Positions 32,600-42,842 of a stretch of 64,000 bases of DNA are shown here, one piece after another. Under the pieces are notes generated by a model. That model ran no database searches. It was not told the origin of the DNA and saw only the letters and a program-made list of their open reading frames with translations. The position numbers were made by a program, and so were the translations under genes. Location of the stretch: positions 56,171,550 to 56,235,549 of the forward strand of contig OV277864.1 of assembly GCA_922989275.2 (NCBI GenBank), read 5' to 3'. Numbering within the stretch: the stretch's first letter is position 1; each line of letters opens with the position of its first letter. The DNA comes from Gari tellinella (taxonomy: Eukaryota; Mollusca; Bivalvia; Cardiida; Psammobiidae).

Positions 32600-32808
32600 A
32601 AACACTCACTGTGTAGGCCCAGATCAGAGGGCTCCTATAGGAGCCCTCTGATCAGGGTCTACACTGTATGCTAATTTAGATCATTATTTATTAAACTTAC
32701 CAGAGTTCCAAGTAGACTGGTTCATGTTTTTGTAACTAAAAAGATCCACAAGAGAACAGAATAACCCACAAGAGTTACTTATTGTTGAGAGAGTTAAAGG
32801 ATTTGTGT
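32600..32808 (-). mobile_element. C-type MITE, variant arms
   Basis: Core TGTAGGCCCAGATCAGAGGG, then TAGACTGGTTCATG and ACCCACAAGAGTTACTTA, ending GAGAGAGTTAA. Inverted relative to 22656-22880 and sharing its unusual arms. Confidence 0.75.
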
Positions 32809-32890
32809 TATTTCAGAGGACATAATGTCAGCAGTTTGGAACCAGTTTGATCAGGGTTCTAACTGCTTGACCCTAATATACATAAGTTTC

Positions 32891-33128
32891 TTAACCCATT
32901 TCCCCATAAATATGCCTTCATTTTACGCCTTCAATTCATTCCACCACTGAAAAAAATATTCAATTTTTAGCTCACCTGAGCAAAAGATTCAAAGTGAGCT
33001 ATTTGGATGGCCCTGTGTCCGTCGTCCTGTGTTGTGCGTCCTCAGTCGTCCATTGTCCGTCGTCATTAACAATTGTTTCAAATGACATCTGTTCAAAACT
33101 AGAAAAAGGCCATGGAGTAATGGATAAG
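32891..33128 (+). mobile_element. MITE B interrupted by an AGCTCACC fragment
   Basis: TTAACCCATTTCCCCATAAA to AAAAAATATTCAATTT, then foreign sequence, then TCAAAACTAGAAAAAGGCCA and GGAGTAATGG. The hairpin is absent. Confidence 0.7.
32964..33080 (+). mobile_element. AGCTCACCTGAG-type element, 5' fragment
   Basis: TTTTTAGCTCACCTGAGC, AAAGTGAGCTATTTGG, then GTCCGTCGTCC phrases, as at the start of the longer copy at 61.95 kb. Confidence 0.7.
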
Positions 33129-33175
33129 TAAAGAGACAAATTAAACACTTAATTCGAAAAATTTATACAGTAGAA

Positions 33176-33351
33176 CCTCTATATTATGACCACTAAAGAG
33201 AAGGTTAATTGTCTGTATTAAAGACAGGTGACAGCTTAAAGCAATGTGAAAGTGAAACAGAAAGCTCCTGTCATTGCTTTAAGCATTCACCTGTCTTAAA
33301 CGACTAATATTTGACACAATTTAGTGATTGTAATAGAGAGGTTCTACTGTA
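33176..33351. mobile_element. MITE D with shortened core
   Basis: TACAGTAGAACCTCTATATT and TAGAGAGGTTCTACTGTA; the core lost most of one arm (GAAAGCTCCTGTCATTGC). Confidence 0.88.
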
Positions 33352-33421
33352 TATATTTTGTTTTAATGTGTAGAGAACTGATCAAAACAGCTGGAGTTGT
33401 CTGCTTTATTTTCAGTATGTT

Positions 33422-33810
33422 TTAACCCTTTACCCAATTGTTTTGAAGGCAGGTGATCACTTAAAGCAGATTGAAAATAAAGCAGAATGCTCCTTAACCC
33501 ATTAAAGCCATAGTGACTCATATTGACGCATTGCGCAATATTCTCATACTAAAATCATTTTGACATACTTTAATCCACTAGCTTGTATTGATATAAGCAT
33601 TGATAATTGTTTATCGCTTATGAGTAAATGGGTTAAGGCACAGTCTGTTTACTTTCAACCTGCTTTAAGCTACTATCTATTAGGATATAGGAAATGTTTC
33701 TTATGATACATATTTATAGCTGTATAAAGTGGAACTATTTTCTTCAATGGGGTGGGTGTGTTAATAAATTAAAGGTGTAAAAAAGGCATTTTTATGGAAT
33801 AATGGGTTAA
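33422..33810 (-). mobile_element. MITE B split at its central TTAA
   Basis: TTAACCCTTTACCCAATTG, arm to GCAGAATGCTCC, insertion, arm from GGCACAGTCTG, then distal half to GGAATAATGGGTTAA. Confidence 0.88.
33494..33636. mobile_element. TTAA element G nested in the B centre
   Basis: TTAACCCATTAAAGCCATAG at left, TTATGAGTAAATGGGTTAA at right, 143 bp, interior with ATTGACGCATTGCGCAAT. Ends resemble B but the interior does not. Only copy I see here. Confidence 0.78.
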
Positions 33811-33898
33811 AGCAGATTGAAAATGAAGCAGGAATCTTGATGTTTGATAATACTAAATCATATATGATAAAGTGTGTCTTTCACAAAGCATGTCTTCA

Positions 33899-34090
33899 AG
33901 GCTACATATAAGGGGAGTATCACAAAAACTAAAATCTTTATTTCTGCATTAAACCCTATGGTGTTACTACTCATTAAAATCGTCTCGAAGAGATGATTTT
34001 AATGAGTAGTTTCACCTTAGGATTTGGTGCTGAAATAAGTGAGAATATGGTGGATTTGTTTTGGAAAAACCCCTCCTATCTGGAGCCCTG
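33899..34090. mobile_element. MITE A copy
   Basis: AGGCTACATATAAGGGGAGT to CTATCTGGAGCCCTG; core pairs with a few compensated changes (CATTAAAATCGTC with GATGATTTTAATG). Confidence 0.9.
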
Positions 34091-34526
34091 CATATTTAAT
34101 GCTTATAAACACAAGTTTGACAATTTACCATAGAGTGCTGGGAAGTTTGAGACTGTGTCAAAGACTTTTGTGAGATTTCACCAGGGTGCCATTTCAGTAG
34201 TTTTATGACCTTTTTGCTCCTTGTCTTTCATCAGGCAGAGAGAGTCCTAATGGCATGACACACGGAAAACATCTGTTTTCAATATTTGTCTCTGTGTGAT
34301 GTGTGTGACTCGGATCAACTGCTATCCCACTAGAACCATCTGTGTAATTGTCCTGCACTAATCTGTTAATTACGGACAAACCCTTCCAGTCATTCCAGTC
34401 ACCAGGGGTAACCCGAGGAAGCCATGAGGCTTCCCTTAGGAAAGTCACACACAAATAGCAACAAGTTTGTATTCTTAAAAAAAAAGAATATAATCCTTTA
34501 TTCTAGTCTTTGTAACTTATTAATGA
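34091..34526. other. Low-repeat interval, no gene recognised
   Basis: An 83-codon minus frame (34203-34454) looks less repetitive than most but shows no motif I know. Confidence 0.4.
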
Positions 34527-34675
34527 TAAGTGACAATTTGAAGCAGGTTGAAAGAAAAGCAGAATGCGCATTAAGGCATATTTTGCTTTACTTTCACTCT
34601 GCTTTAACCCATTACTTCATAAACATTACACCTTTAATTCATTCCTCCACTGAAGTAAATATATGTGGGGGTGGA
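34527..34675. mobile_element. MITE B core joined at TTAA to a B left arm
   Basis: A minus-type core (AAGCAGGTTGAAAGAAAAGC around GCGCATTAAGGC) runs to GCTTTAACCCATTACTTCAT, where a new B left end begins at the shared TTAA (34614). That second copy stops after CTCCACTGAAGTAAAT. Confidence 0.7.
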
Positions 34676-34699
34676 CTGATATGTTCTATATTTGACTAC

Positions 34700-35214
34700 T
34701 TAACCCATTACTCAATAAATACCCATTTTTACAACTAATATATTATTCCACTGAAGAAAATAATTCCATTTAATACAATCATGTACATGGTCATTCATAT
34801 GTATACTAAGAAATAATTTCTATATTCTAGCAATTGGCTGCTTAACCCTTTACCTGATAGCCTATTTCTAGTACTTAAGATAGGTGACTTCTTAAAGCAG
34901 GTTGAAAGTAAAGCAGAATGCGCCTTAGGGCGCATTCTGCTTTACTTTCAGCCTGCTTTAAGCTATCATGTGCTATAATCTAGAGAATATTACCCATAAT
35001 ACATATTCATTACTGATTAAATTGGAACTATTTTCTTCAGCGGAGGAATAAATCATATCCGCTAAAAGGCGCTTCTATAAAGTAAAGGGTTATAGCAGCC
35101 TGAAGGCACATTCTGCTTTACTTTCAACCTGCTGAAAACCTGCTTTACTTTCAACCTGCTGAAAGTGATCACATGTATTCAAAACTAGAAATAAGCTATG
35201 GGATAATGGGTTAA
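34700..35214 (+). mobile_element. MITE B split by another B
   Basis: TTAACCCATTACTCAATAAA to TAGCAATTGGCTGC, insertion, then AGCAGCCTGAAGGCACATTC to GGGATAATGGGTTAA. The right part has a 26-bp direct repeat (TTTACTTTCAACCTGCTGAA twice). Confidence 0.85.
34852..35093 (-). mobile_element. MITE B nested in B
   Basis: TTAACCCTTTACCTGATAGC to AAAGTAAAGGGTTA, perfect core around GCGCCTTAGGGCGC. Inserted at the TTAA that opens the host hairpin. Confidence 0.88.
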
Positions 35215-35421
35215 AGATGTCTGACTAACTTGACAACTGATCTTGATCTAAACTGTTTGACACTTCTGTTCATGTTTCCTTATTTTGATCCTTTATTTGG
35301 AGAATATTTGCAGATGACACAGTCATTTGTGAAGCAGACAAATATTTTAGCATATTAAATGGTAAAAACCATATTGGCTGAAGTACTATATGTTTATGCC
35401 CATCAATATGTCTATATATTA

Positions 35422-35629
35422 TACAGTAAAAACACATTATACAACTGTACAATACAAGCGTTAGTCATGGTATTAAAGACAGGCCGCAGATTAAAGCAGG
35501 TTGAAAATTCAGCAGAAAGCTTTTCATAACGTTCCATTTTTACTTTCAATCTGCTGCAAGCTTCAACTTGCCTTAAACCCAGACAACAATCTAACATTAG
35601 TGATTGTAATATCAATATTTCACTGTATT
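35422..35629. mobile_element. MITE D, old copy with a B-like core
   Basis: TACAGTAAAAACACATTATA and ATATTTCACTGTA ends, GTGATTGTAATA right arm, but AAAGCAGGTTGAAAATTCAG in the core, closer to B. Confidence 0.65.
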
Positions 35630-36398
35630 TGGGGTTTTGTTTCGTGCCGTCTTTGCTGATTGGTTTTTGTTTTATTGCTGATATAAACCTAACGACACTG
35701 TTGCTTCCTACTTTGTATTCAAAATTACCCTCGTCTCCCCATCTATTTATGAAATAAATACATCATTTAGAAATTTGGGAGTGAATATTTGATCACACGT
35801 GTGAGCTATGAATATGTCTCCAAAATGAGCCAATGAACAGACTAACTGAGATACATTTTGACAGTTTCCAACATTGTTTTCGCCACAATTGCAATTCCTA
35901 AAGTGACCATAATCGTGGATCGAGTCTATCTGCTAATATGAAGTCGGTTTTATGAACGTCTTTTGGTTTTGGGATAATGTGATGTTGTAAAACTGTAATC
36001 AAAAAACGACGCACAGAATACAATATTCGTGCCAGGAAACTCTGTCAATAATGAGCATATTTTTACTGTGCTTTAAGCGACACCTAAATGATTACACGAG
36101 GGTCGCATACGAGTACGGTATTAATCGGCATGCATTAGAAAGAACTCCCTGAAAGAGAACAGCACTCCTAAGAGACACATAATCGTCATGGTCGAAAAAC
36201 ACGATCTGAGAAAAACAATTAAGTGTACGAAAGGTTGGAGACACTACGTCTCTGGTTTCCTACTTGTTTCATAAATATAATTTTGGGTTATGACAGCGGT
36301 TCTTTGTTTGTCTCCTCGCAGTAGAGCTCAATTTTCAATAAAGTTTTTTTGGGGGGGAAGAATTGGTGGGGAATCTTGTCATGTACAGTCAGACTTGC
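35630..36398. other. Low-repeat interval, no gene recognised
   Basis: The longest island of complex sequence in the middle of the window; no open frame above 60 codons. A G tract at 36350. Confidence 0.5.
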
Positions 36399-36636
36399 TT
36401 AACCCATTGCCTGTTTCTAGTTTTAAAGAAATATAATCACATAAAGCAGATTGAAAGTAAAGCAAAATGTGCCTTAAGGAGCATTCTGCTTTACTTTCAG
36501 CCTGCTTTATGCTATCACCTGCTATAATAAAACAAAATTAAATCTTATGATACATATTCATGGCTGTATACAAATTGGAACTATTTTCTTTAGTGGAAGA
36601 ATAAATGAAAGACTCTTTTATGGGGTAATTGGTTAA
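36399..36636 (-). mobile_element. MITE B, complete, TTAA on both sides
   Basis: TTAACCCATTGCCTGTTTCT to GGGGTAATTGGTTAA; core around GTGCCTTAAGGAGC. Confidence 0.88.
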
Positions 36637-36683
36637 GGTGTTTATTCTAACAAGATATAGATGTCTCAGATAAAGCTGACAGA

Positions 36684-36937
36684 TTAACCCATTACCCAAT
36701 AAATACGGCTTTTTACGCCTTTAATTTATTCCTCCACTGAATAAAATAGATCCAATTTATACTGTCATCAATATGCACAAATTAAAGAAAGATGTTCTAT
36801 ATTCTAATAGATAGTAGATTAAAGCAGGTTGAAAGTAAAGCAGAATGCACCTTAAGCCGCAATCTGCTTTACTTTCAACTTGCTTTAAGTGATCACCTGT
36901 ATTCAAAACAAGAAACAGGCTATTGGGTAATGGGTTT
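36684..36937 (+). mobile_element. MITE B copy
   Basis: TTAACCCATTACCCAATAAA to TATTGGGTAATGGGTTTA; core around GCACCTTAAGCCGC. Confidence 0.88.
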
Positions 36938-37017
36938 ATGCAAAGCCAAAAGAAGATGAAATCTATCATGGAAGCTAAAAACAACATTAAATAGCTGCCT
37001 TAGATACATGTGGCAAT

Positions 37018-37280
37018 TTAACCCTTTACCCAATAAATATGTTTTTTCTAAGTCTTAGATATATTCCTACACTAAAGAAAATAATTTGTCTTTAAACTAA
37101 AATCTTAGAATGCATTCTGCTTTACTTTCAGCCTGCTTTAAGCTATCATCTGCTAGGATATAGGAAATATTTCTTATGTTGCACATTCATTACCGGTACT
37201 TTATAAAAAATAATTTTTTTTTCTGTGGAGGAATTATTGAAATATTTAAAGAAAAAAAAAAAAAAAAAAAAAAGTGTATC
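37018..37280. mobile_element. MITE B, rearranged, with A tract
   Basis: Left arm TTTAACCCTTTACCCAAT, then directly the second core arm and distal half; an A tract of about 23 bp (37251-37273) sits inside the distal part. Confidence 0.7.
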
Positions 37281-37408
37281 TGTCGACTCTAAGATTTGAT
37301 TAGAAATTTGATTTGTCCATTTGAGGTGTTATAATTGGCCAATTATGTCCTACTTGTCTCCAAAGCTAGAAAAAACTTAATCGGGCACACAAAAAATGAG
37401 CAGCCATA

Positions 37409-38454
37409 CCCGGCTGTACTTTTTCCTAGGTTTTATGAAAAAAAAACATGGAAAAAACCACGGAGTATTCGGACGGTCATATTACAAAAACCTTGGAAAA
37501 AAGACGAGAAAACCTTAGAAAATACAAGACCTTGGTTTTTACATGGTTTGACAAAATACCTCGGAAAAGTTTACGAGGAATCCTTGTAAAATATTTAATT
37601 TCCAAGGAAACCACGGAAACAAAAAATCCTCGGAAAAGTTTACGAGGAATCCTTGTAAAATATTTAGGAAAAAACCATGGAAATATTAGAACCATTTTAC
37701 GTGGTTTCGACAAAATACCATGGAAAAGTATATATATACGAGGAATAGTTAACTACTAGTGGGTGGGGTACCACATGCTTTTGTTTGTATCATGTAAATA
37801 TCCAAAATATATTATGATCATGATAAAATTGTATTTATGTAAGTTATGTAACTTACCATGAATCTTTTGTCAGGAGTCTGAACTGGTTTGGAGTCTTTAA
37901 TTTTTGCCACATTCACATTTTAAAGTATAGATAAACAGACAACTTAAATCTCTGACCTCTGATTGTTGTGAGCTGGTGTCCTGGGTGTGTATAATATTCA
38001 CTGTTTTGTGAAACTTACAATTGTAGCAAATATTACTCATATTTATAATTCACTAAGTTGTACTTCCAAGGTTTTTCCGTGCTGGAAAATGTCTAAGTAC
38101 AATTTTTACGAGGTGCAAATTGTTTAAGTTATTATTTTACAAGGATTTTCCGTGCTAAAAAATGGTTAAGTTCTTATTTCCGAGATTGTTCCGTGTTTAT
38201 TTTTGCCAAAGTCCAATTTTTCCGAGCTTTTGCCAAGGTTTTAAGAGTTTCCAAGGTTTTTTCTTGATATTTACGTGGTTTTTTTGTTCATAACTTAAGC
38301 ATGCATAAACCATGGACATTTTGGTGACTAAACAAAAACCTTGGAAATTGTTACGAATAACCATGGAACTTTTAGAATTCCATGTAAATTCCACGTAAAT
38401 TATTCATATTCCATGGAAATTTTACACTGAACCTTGGAAAAAGTACAGCCGGGC
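37409..38454. mobile_element. ~1.05-kb inverted-repeat element rich in CCnnGGAAA motifs
   Basis: Ends CCCGGCTGTACTTTTTCC and GGAAAAAGTACAGCCGGG are exact inverted complements. The interior carries about 20-30 copies of CC(A/T)(T/C)GGAAAA, CCACGGAAA or CCTCGGAAAA, plus strand in 37440-37740 and 38330-38440, inverted in 38060-38280. AAAAGTTTACGAGGAATCCT occurs twice (about 37565 and 37635). A central part (37750-38040) lacks the motif. No transposase frame. Confidence 0.78.
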
Positions 38455-38458
38455 ATGC

Positions 38459-38645
38459 AGGGCTCCAGATAAAATGGAGTAAACTGAACAAAATCAACAT
38501 TTTCTCACTCATTTCAGCACCAAATCCTATGATGTTACTACTTATTAGAATTGTCTCGAAGAGATGATTCTAATGAGTGGTAACACCATAGGGTTGAATG
38601 CAGAAATAAAGATTTTGTTTTTTGAAATACTCCCCTTATCTGATA
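38459..38645. mobile_element. MITE A copy
   Basis: CAGGGCTCCAGATAAAATGG to ACTCCCCTTATCTGA; core 38526-38594. It starts 4 bp after the CCnnGG element ends. Last ~8 bp missing. Confidence 0.9.
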
Positions 38646-39277
38646 ATAATGTTTGCAGGATCTCCATGCACTGAATCTACATGGTTTGCAGGTGTATTTA
38701 TTTTGAGACACAAACAGTTTATTTGTTAATTTCTACTCAAATTTGATTTGCGAAGAAATATTCCTTTGTGAAGAAATTGTCAATAAGGAATTTGTGAATG
38801 TAAATAACTTCTAATTGTATTATTCAAGAAATTTGGTGATTTAATTGGGGAAATAATTCATACAAAATTTTGATAAACTGCTAATTAAGTTGCAAAGTGA
38901 TGTTTAAATGTAAATAGCGTATGTCCCAAGAGATGCCGAGAAACGATAGTACAAAACAGGTTGTTAAATCAACTGCCAGCTTTTTGTTCTTGTTCTAATC
39001 TCTTGTTTGTGAAAGCTAATCAAAAACTTGATTGAAAATTATGACAGTTTTACTCGCCATTTTTAAAACATTGTGTCTTGCATGTAAAGTGAGGGAAACC
39101 GTCAGTCAACATGCAGGGAAACAGCTACGAGGCTGTGAAGAAACGGAGAAAAAACTAATGAATATGCGTATTTGGTCATTTAACTCTTCTTCGGTACTGG
39201 AATAGCAAAGAGTAACACTTGTCCTGTACCCTAACAGTTGACTGCTTCAAACAGACTTGAAGTAAAGCAGACTAAGC
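38646..39277. other. Low-repeat interval, no gene recognised
   Basis: AT-rich, unique-looking, no open frame above 60 codons. Confidence 0.5.
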
Positions 39278-39525
39278 TTAACTCTTTGGACCCTAGTCAC
39301 TTATATATGCATCATTAATAGTGTTCCTGTGAGGAGTAAACTGGTACTATGCAAACAGTGTAGACCGTGATCAGAGGGCTCCATAAGGAGCACTCTGATC
39401 AGGGTCTACACTGTTTGTTATTTCAACATATATTGTAAACATTTACCCCCAAAACATCAAAAATGGGCTAGACTAAATTGAAAACTAGACCTGTCCATTT
39501 GAGGTTTCAGGGAGGAAAGGGTTAA
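39278..39525 (+). mobile_element. MITE C, complete, TTAA on both sides
   Basis: TTAACTCTTTGGACCCTAGT to GGAGGAAAGGGTTAA, good core around CTCCATAAGGAG. Preceded by CTTGAAGTAAAGCAGACTAA, perhaps a relic of a host hairpin. Confidence 0.92.
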
Positions 39526-39548
39526 AGAATGAACACTTAAAGCTTTGA

Positions 39549-39779
39549 TTAACCCATCACCCAATTAAATATTTCTTTTTACACCTTTAATTTTATTCCT
39601 CCACAGAATTCTAAGATGTATTCTGTTTTACTTTCAGCCTGCTGTAAGCTACCATCTGCTATAATATAGAACACACTTGTGATGGTGTATATTCATTACT
39701 GTTTAAAACAGAAATATTTTTTTCAGTGGCAGAATACAGTGAAGGCATAAAAAAGCGTATTTATAGGGTATTGGGTTAA
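39549..39779. mobile_element. MITE B, symmetric form
   Basis: TTAACCCATCACCCAATTAA with a short left arm, one core arm, then distal half to AGGGTATTGGGTTAA. Confidence 0.8.
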
Positions 39780-39796
39780 GAAACTTATCTACTGCG

Positions 39797-40048
39797 TTAA
39801 CCCTTTACCCAATAACCCGTTTATAACATTAAATACAGGTACTCACTTAAAGCAGGTTGAAAGTAAAGCAGAATGTGCCTTAAGGCACATTCTGCTTTAC
39901 TTTCAGCCTGCTTTAAACTACTATCTGCTAGGTTATATTAGATATTTGTTATGGTAATTGTTCATGAGGGTATAAACTGGAACTATTTTCTTCAGCGGAG
40001 GAATAAATTAAACACGCTAAAAGTCGCTTCTATGGGGGAAAGGGTTAA
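39797..40048 (-). mobile_element. MITE B, complete
   Basis: TTAACCCTTTACCCAATAAC to GGGGGAAAGGGTTAA; perfect core with vacant GTGCCTTAAGGCAC centre. Confidence 0.92.
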
Positions 40049-40059
40049 GCAGAATTTTG

Positions 40060-40235
40060 ATTTAACCTTTATGGCACATTCTGCCTTACTTTCAGCCTGC
40101 TTTAAGCTACCATCTGCTAGATTATAGAAAAAATTGCTTATGATACATATTATTCATGTATAAATTGGAAATATTTTCTTCTGTTGAGGAATAAATTAAA
40201 TACATAAAACGGCGTATCTTTAGAGTACTAGATTA
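40060..40235 (-). mobile_element. MITE B, second arm and distal half
   Basis: CACATTCTGCCTTACTTTCA, ACCATCTGCTAGATTATAG, TTGAGGAATAAATTAAATAC, AGATTAAATT. Confidence 0.75.
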
Positions 40236-40251
40236 AATTATCCAAAGCTTT

Positions 40252-40548
40252 GACATTTCCCCATTGCCCATTCCAGATAATGAAGATATACAACAACTTA
40301 AAGTAGGTTGAAAGTAAAGCAGAATATGCCTTAAGGCACATTCTGCTTTTCTTTCAATCTGCTTTCAGTAGCCTCATGTCTTCAAAACTCGAAACAAGCT
40401 TTGAGGTAAAGGGTTGAGCTACCATCAGCTAGGATATAGAAAGTAGTAATAGCGGTATATATTCTTGTCTGTTTAAATTGGAACTATTTATTTTTGTGGA
40501 GGAATAAATAAAAGGTGGAAAGAGGCATATTTATGGGGTAACGGGTTA
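40252..40548. mobile_element. MITE B, hairpin copy plus adjoining distal half
   Basis: CATTTCCCCATTGCCC, core around ATGCCTTAAGGCAC, CGAAACAAGCTTTGAGGTAA ending TTGAG at 40416, then CTACCATCAGCTAGGATATA to GGGGTAACGGGTTAA. Confidence 0.75.
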
Positions 40549-40904
40549 AAGAGAGAAGGCATTGTAGTTGATTTCAAAGTTAGGCTATAGAGAAAAGGGT
40601 TAAAGTATGCCAAGCTGCGACATTACCCCATAAATACGCCTTTTACGCCTTTAATTTTATTCCTCTACTGAAGAAAATAGTTCCAATTTAAACTGTAACA
40701 AATAAGAATCATAAGAAATATTTTCTATATTCTATCAGATAATAGTTTAAAGGAGGTTAAAAGTAAAGCAGAATGTGCCTCAAGGCACATTTTGCTTTAC
40801 TTTTAACCTGCTTTAAATGGTCACCTGTCTTTAGTGGTATTAGGTTAAAGAGAGGTAGCATTGTAGCTGATTTCAAAGTTAGGCTATAAAGAAAAGGGTT
40901 AAAG
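40545..40904. repeat. Flanking direct duplication around a B element
   Basis: Left copy 40545-40605 and right copy 40844-40904, both 61 bp, share GATTTCAAAGTTAGGCTATA and GAAAAGGGTTAAAG, about five differences in all. Confidence 0.9.
40606..40843 (+). mobile_element. MITE B between duplicated flanks
   Basis: CATTACCCCATAAATACGCC, core around GTGCCTCAAGGCAC, GGTCACCTGTCTTTAGTGGT. Its terminal TTAA sites are missing. Confidence 0.87.
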
Positions 40905-41330
40905 AATTTGCCCCTGCCATTCTAAACTATTGATGGCAGCAATAAATTCCATCAGTGCACATGTAAATCCGTTTTAACCCACTTTGTTACCAGGCTTGGA
41001 TCAGAGCAGTGACATAATTTGGATGTCGTTTGGCCCCCAATCTCGGGGAAGCAGTAATTGTCTCAAATTTCTGCATGGCAATTTAATTAGACACAGTTCC
41101 CTGAGTTTGAAAACCTGCCTACTGTGTCTGGTCTGATTTTTCAACGATTTTGTCATCTGCTCGAAAATGTTGTCAGCTAAATTCTGTCATCTACTCGAAA
41201 ATGTTGTCAGCTAAATTCTGTCATCTGCTCGAAAATGTAGTCAGCTAAATTCTGATATTGGTTGTTTCTTCTCTCTATTAAATTTTGCAGATAATTATAC
41301 AATGAAGGAGACAAACAGTATAGATCCACT
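40905..41330. other. Low-repeat interval containing a 34-bp triplicate
   Basis: Three tandem 34-bp units (41153-41254) beginning TCATCTGCTCGAAAATGTTG, with one or two changes between units. Otherwise nothing recognised. Confidence 0.7.
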
Positions 41331-41530
41331 CAGGACTCCAGATAAGAGCTAGGAGTAATTAAACTGAACAATTACAACATTTTCTTAATAATTTCACCAC
41401 CAAATCCTATGGTGTTACTACTCATTAGAATCGTCGTTTCAAGACGATTCTAATGAGTAGTTACACCATAGGGTTTAATGGAGAAATAAAGATTATAGTT
41501 TCTGTAATGCTCCCCTTATCAGGAGCCCTG
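41331..41530. mobile_element. MITE A copy
   Basis: CAGGACTCCAGATAAGAGCT to TTATCAGGAGCCCTG; core 41407-41473 around GTCGTTTCAAGAC. Confidence 0.9.
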
Positions 41531-41730
41531 GGTTATGGAGTAAATGGTTAATCTAGTGTGGTCTGGAAAAAAAAGTCATCTGCTCAATCAATTCATTCTG
41601 TGCTATTCTGCATAAATATGTTCCAAGGGGCAAACAATTAGGAACCCTATTTGGATGGTTGCTTGTGAAGGATTTTACCTGGCAATCAAAATTGCTCGAT
41701 GAAGTTGTGATAAGGGAAGTTAACATATTC

Positions 41731-41927
41731 AGGGCCACAGATAAGAGTGAGTAAACAGAACAAATGCAACATTTTCTCACTCATTTCAGCACCAAACCCT
41801 ATGGTGTTACTACTTATTAGAATCGTCTCGAAGAGACTATTCAAATGAGTACCGGTAGTGACACCATAGGGTTTAATGCAGAAATAAAGATTTTTAGTTT
41901 TTGAAATACTCCCCTTATCTGGAGCTA
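41731..41927. mobile_element. MITE A copy
   Basis: AGGGCCACAGATAAGAGTGA to CTTATCTGGAGCT. The right core arm has a 4-bp insertion (GAGTACCGGTAGTG). ATATTCAG on the left and right may be an 8-bp target duplication. Confidence 0.88.
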
Positions 41928-41935
41928 TAATATTC

Positions 41936-42110
41936 AGCCCTAGTGACAATTATACTTTATTTACAAACATACCTGTGAAAAGCACACTTGTCCTTTGCAA
42001 ACAGTGCTGACCCAGATCAGATGGCTTCTATAGTGTGACAATAATTATACTGTAATAAACGCCCTTTAATAGTCATAAATCGACTTGACTTAATTTGAAA
42101 GAGGCACATT
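41936..42110 (+). mobile_element. MITE C, degenerate
   Basis: CAGCCCTAGTGAC, CACTTGTCCTTTGCAAACAG, CTGACCCAGATCAGATGGC, then GACTTGACTTAATTTG; second core arm lost. Confidence 0.7.
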
Positions 42111-42113
42111 CCT

Positions 42114-42251
42114 TTAACCCATTACCCCATGGTCTGTTTCTAACTTTCTAGTGTTGAAAATAGGTGACTTCATAAAGTAGGTTGAAAGTAAAGCAGACTG
42201 CTTTAAACTTCCATCAGCTAGAATAAAGAAGAAAAAAAATGATACATAAAG
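42114..42251 (-). mobile_element. MITE B truncated at a D insertion
   Basis: TTTAACCCATTACCCCATGG to ATGATACATAAAG, where TACAGTAAAG of D begins. Confidence 0.75.
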
Positions 42252-42658
42252 TACAGTAAAGACTCTCTATCACGACCGCTTAAATGAAGGCTTATTTACC
42301 ACTTAAAGTAAGGTTTACAGTAAAACAGAAAGCACCTTGCTTTAAGCTGTCACCAGTTTTAACCCTTTCCCCCATAGAAGTGCCTTTTAGCGCATTAAGT
42401 TTATTCCTTCACTGAAGAAAATAGTTCCAATTTATACAGTCATGAATATGTATCATAAAAAATATTTTCTATATTCTAGCAGATGATAGCTTAAAGCAGG
42501 CTGAAAGTAAAGCAGAATGTGCTTAATGCTTTACTTTCAACCTGCTTTAAGTGGACACCTATATTCAATACTAGAGATATGCTATGTGGGAAAGGGTTAA
42601 TTAAACACCTAATAATGAACACAATTTAGTGGTCTTAATGGAGAGGTTTTACTACAGT
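42252..42658. mobile_element. MITE D split by a B insertion
   Basis: TACAGTAAAGACTCTCTATC, TTACAGTAAAACAGAAAGC, TTTAAGCTGTCACCAG, insertion, then AAACACCTAATAATGAACAC and GGAGAGGTTTTACT. Confidence 0.87.
42359..42600 (+). mobile_element. MITE B (CCCTTTCCCCC variant) nested in D
   Basis: TTAACCCTTTCCCCCATAGA to TATGTGGGAAAGGGTTAA, TTAA on both sides. Shares CAATACTAGAGATATGCTAT with the copy at 52976, which is also nested in a D. Confidence 0.92.
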
Positions 42659-42756
42659 GCCCCCTCTCTACAACACTCAATTGGAGAGAAATATTGTGGT
42701 TGTTGTTTGGAAGGAGTTGTAACAGGGAGGGAACCTTGATACACTTTGCTTACATT

Positions 42757-42827
42757 TGCAAACAGTTTGAACCCAGATAAGATGCCATGTAGCATGGCAT
42801 CTGATTTGGGTCAAAACTGTTTGCCAC
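42757..42827. mobile_element. MITE E core only
   Basis: TTTGCAAACAGTTTGAACCC with its complement around ATGCCATGTAGCATGGCAT. Confidence 0.8.
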
Positions 42828-42842
42828 ATGTCTTTATGTTTC

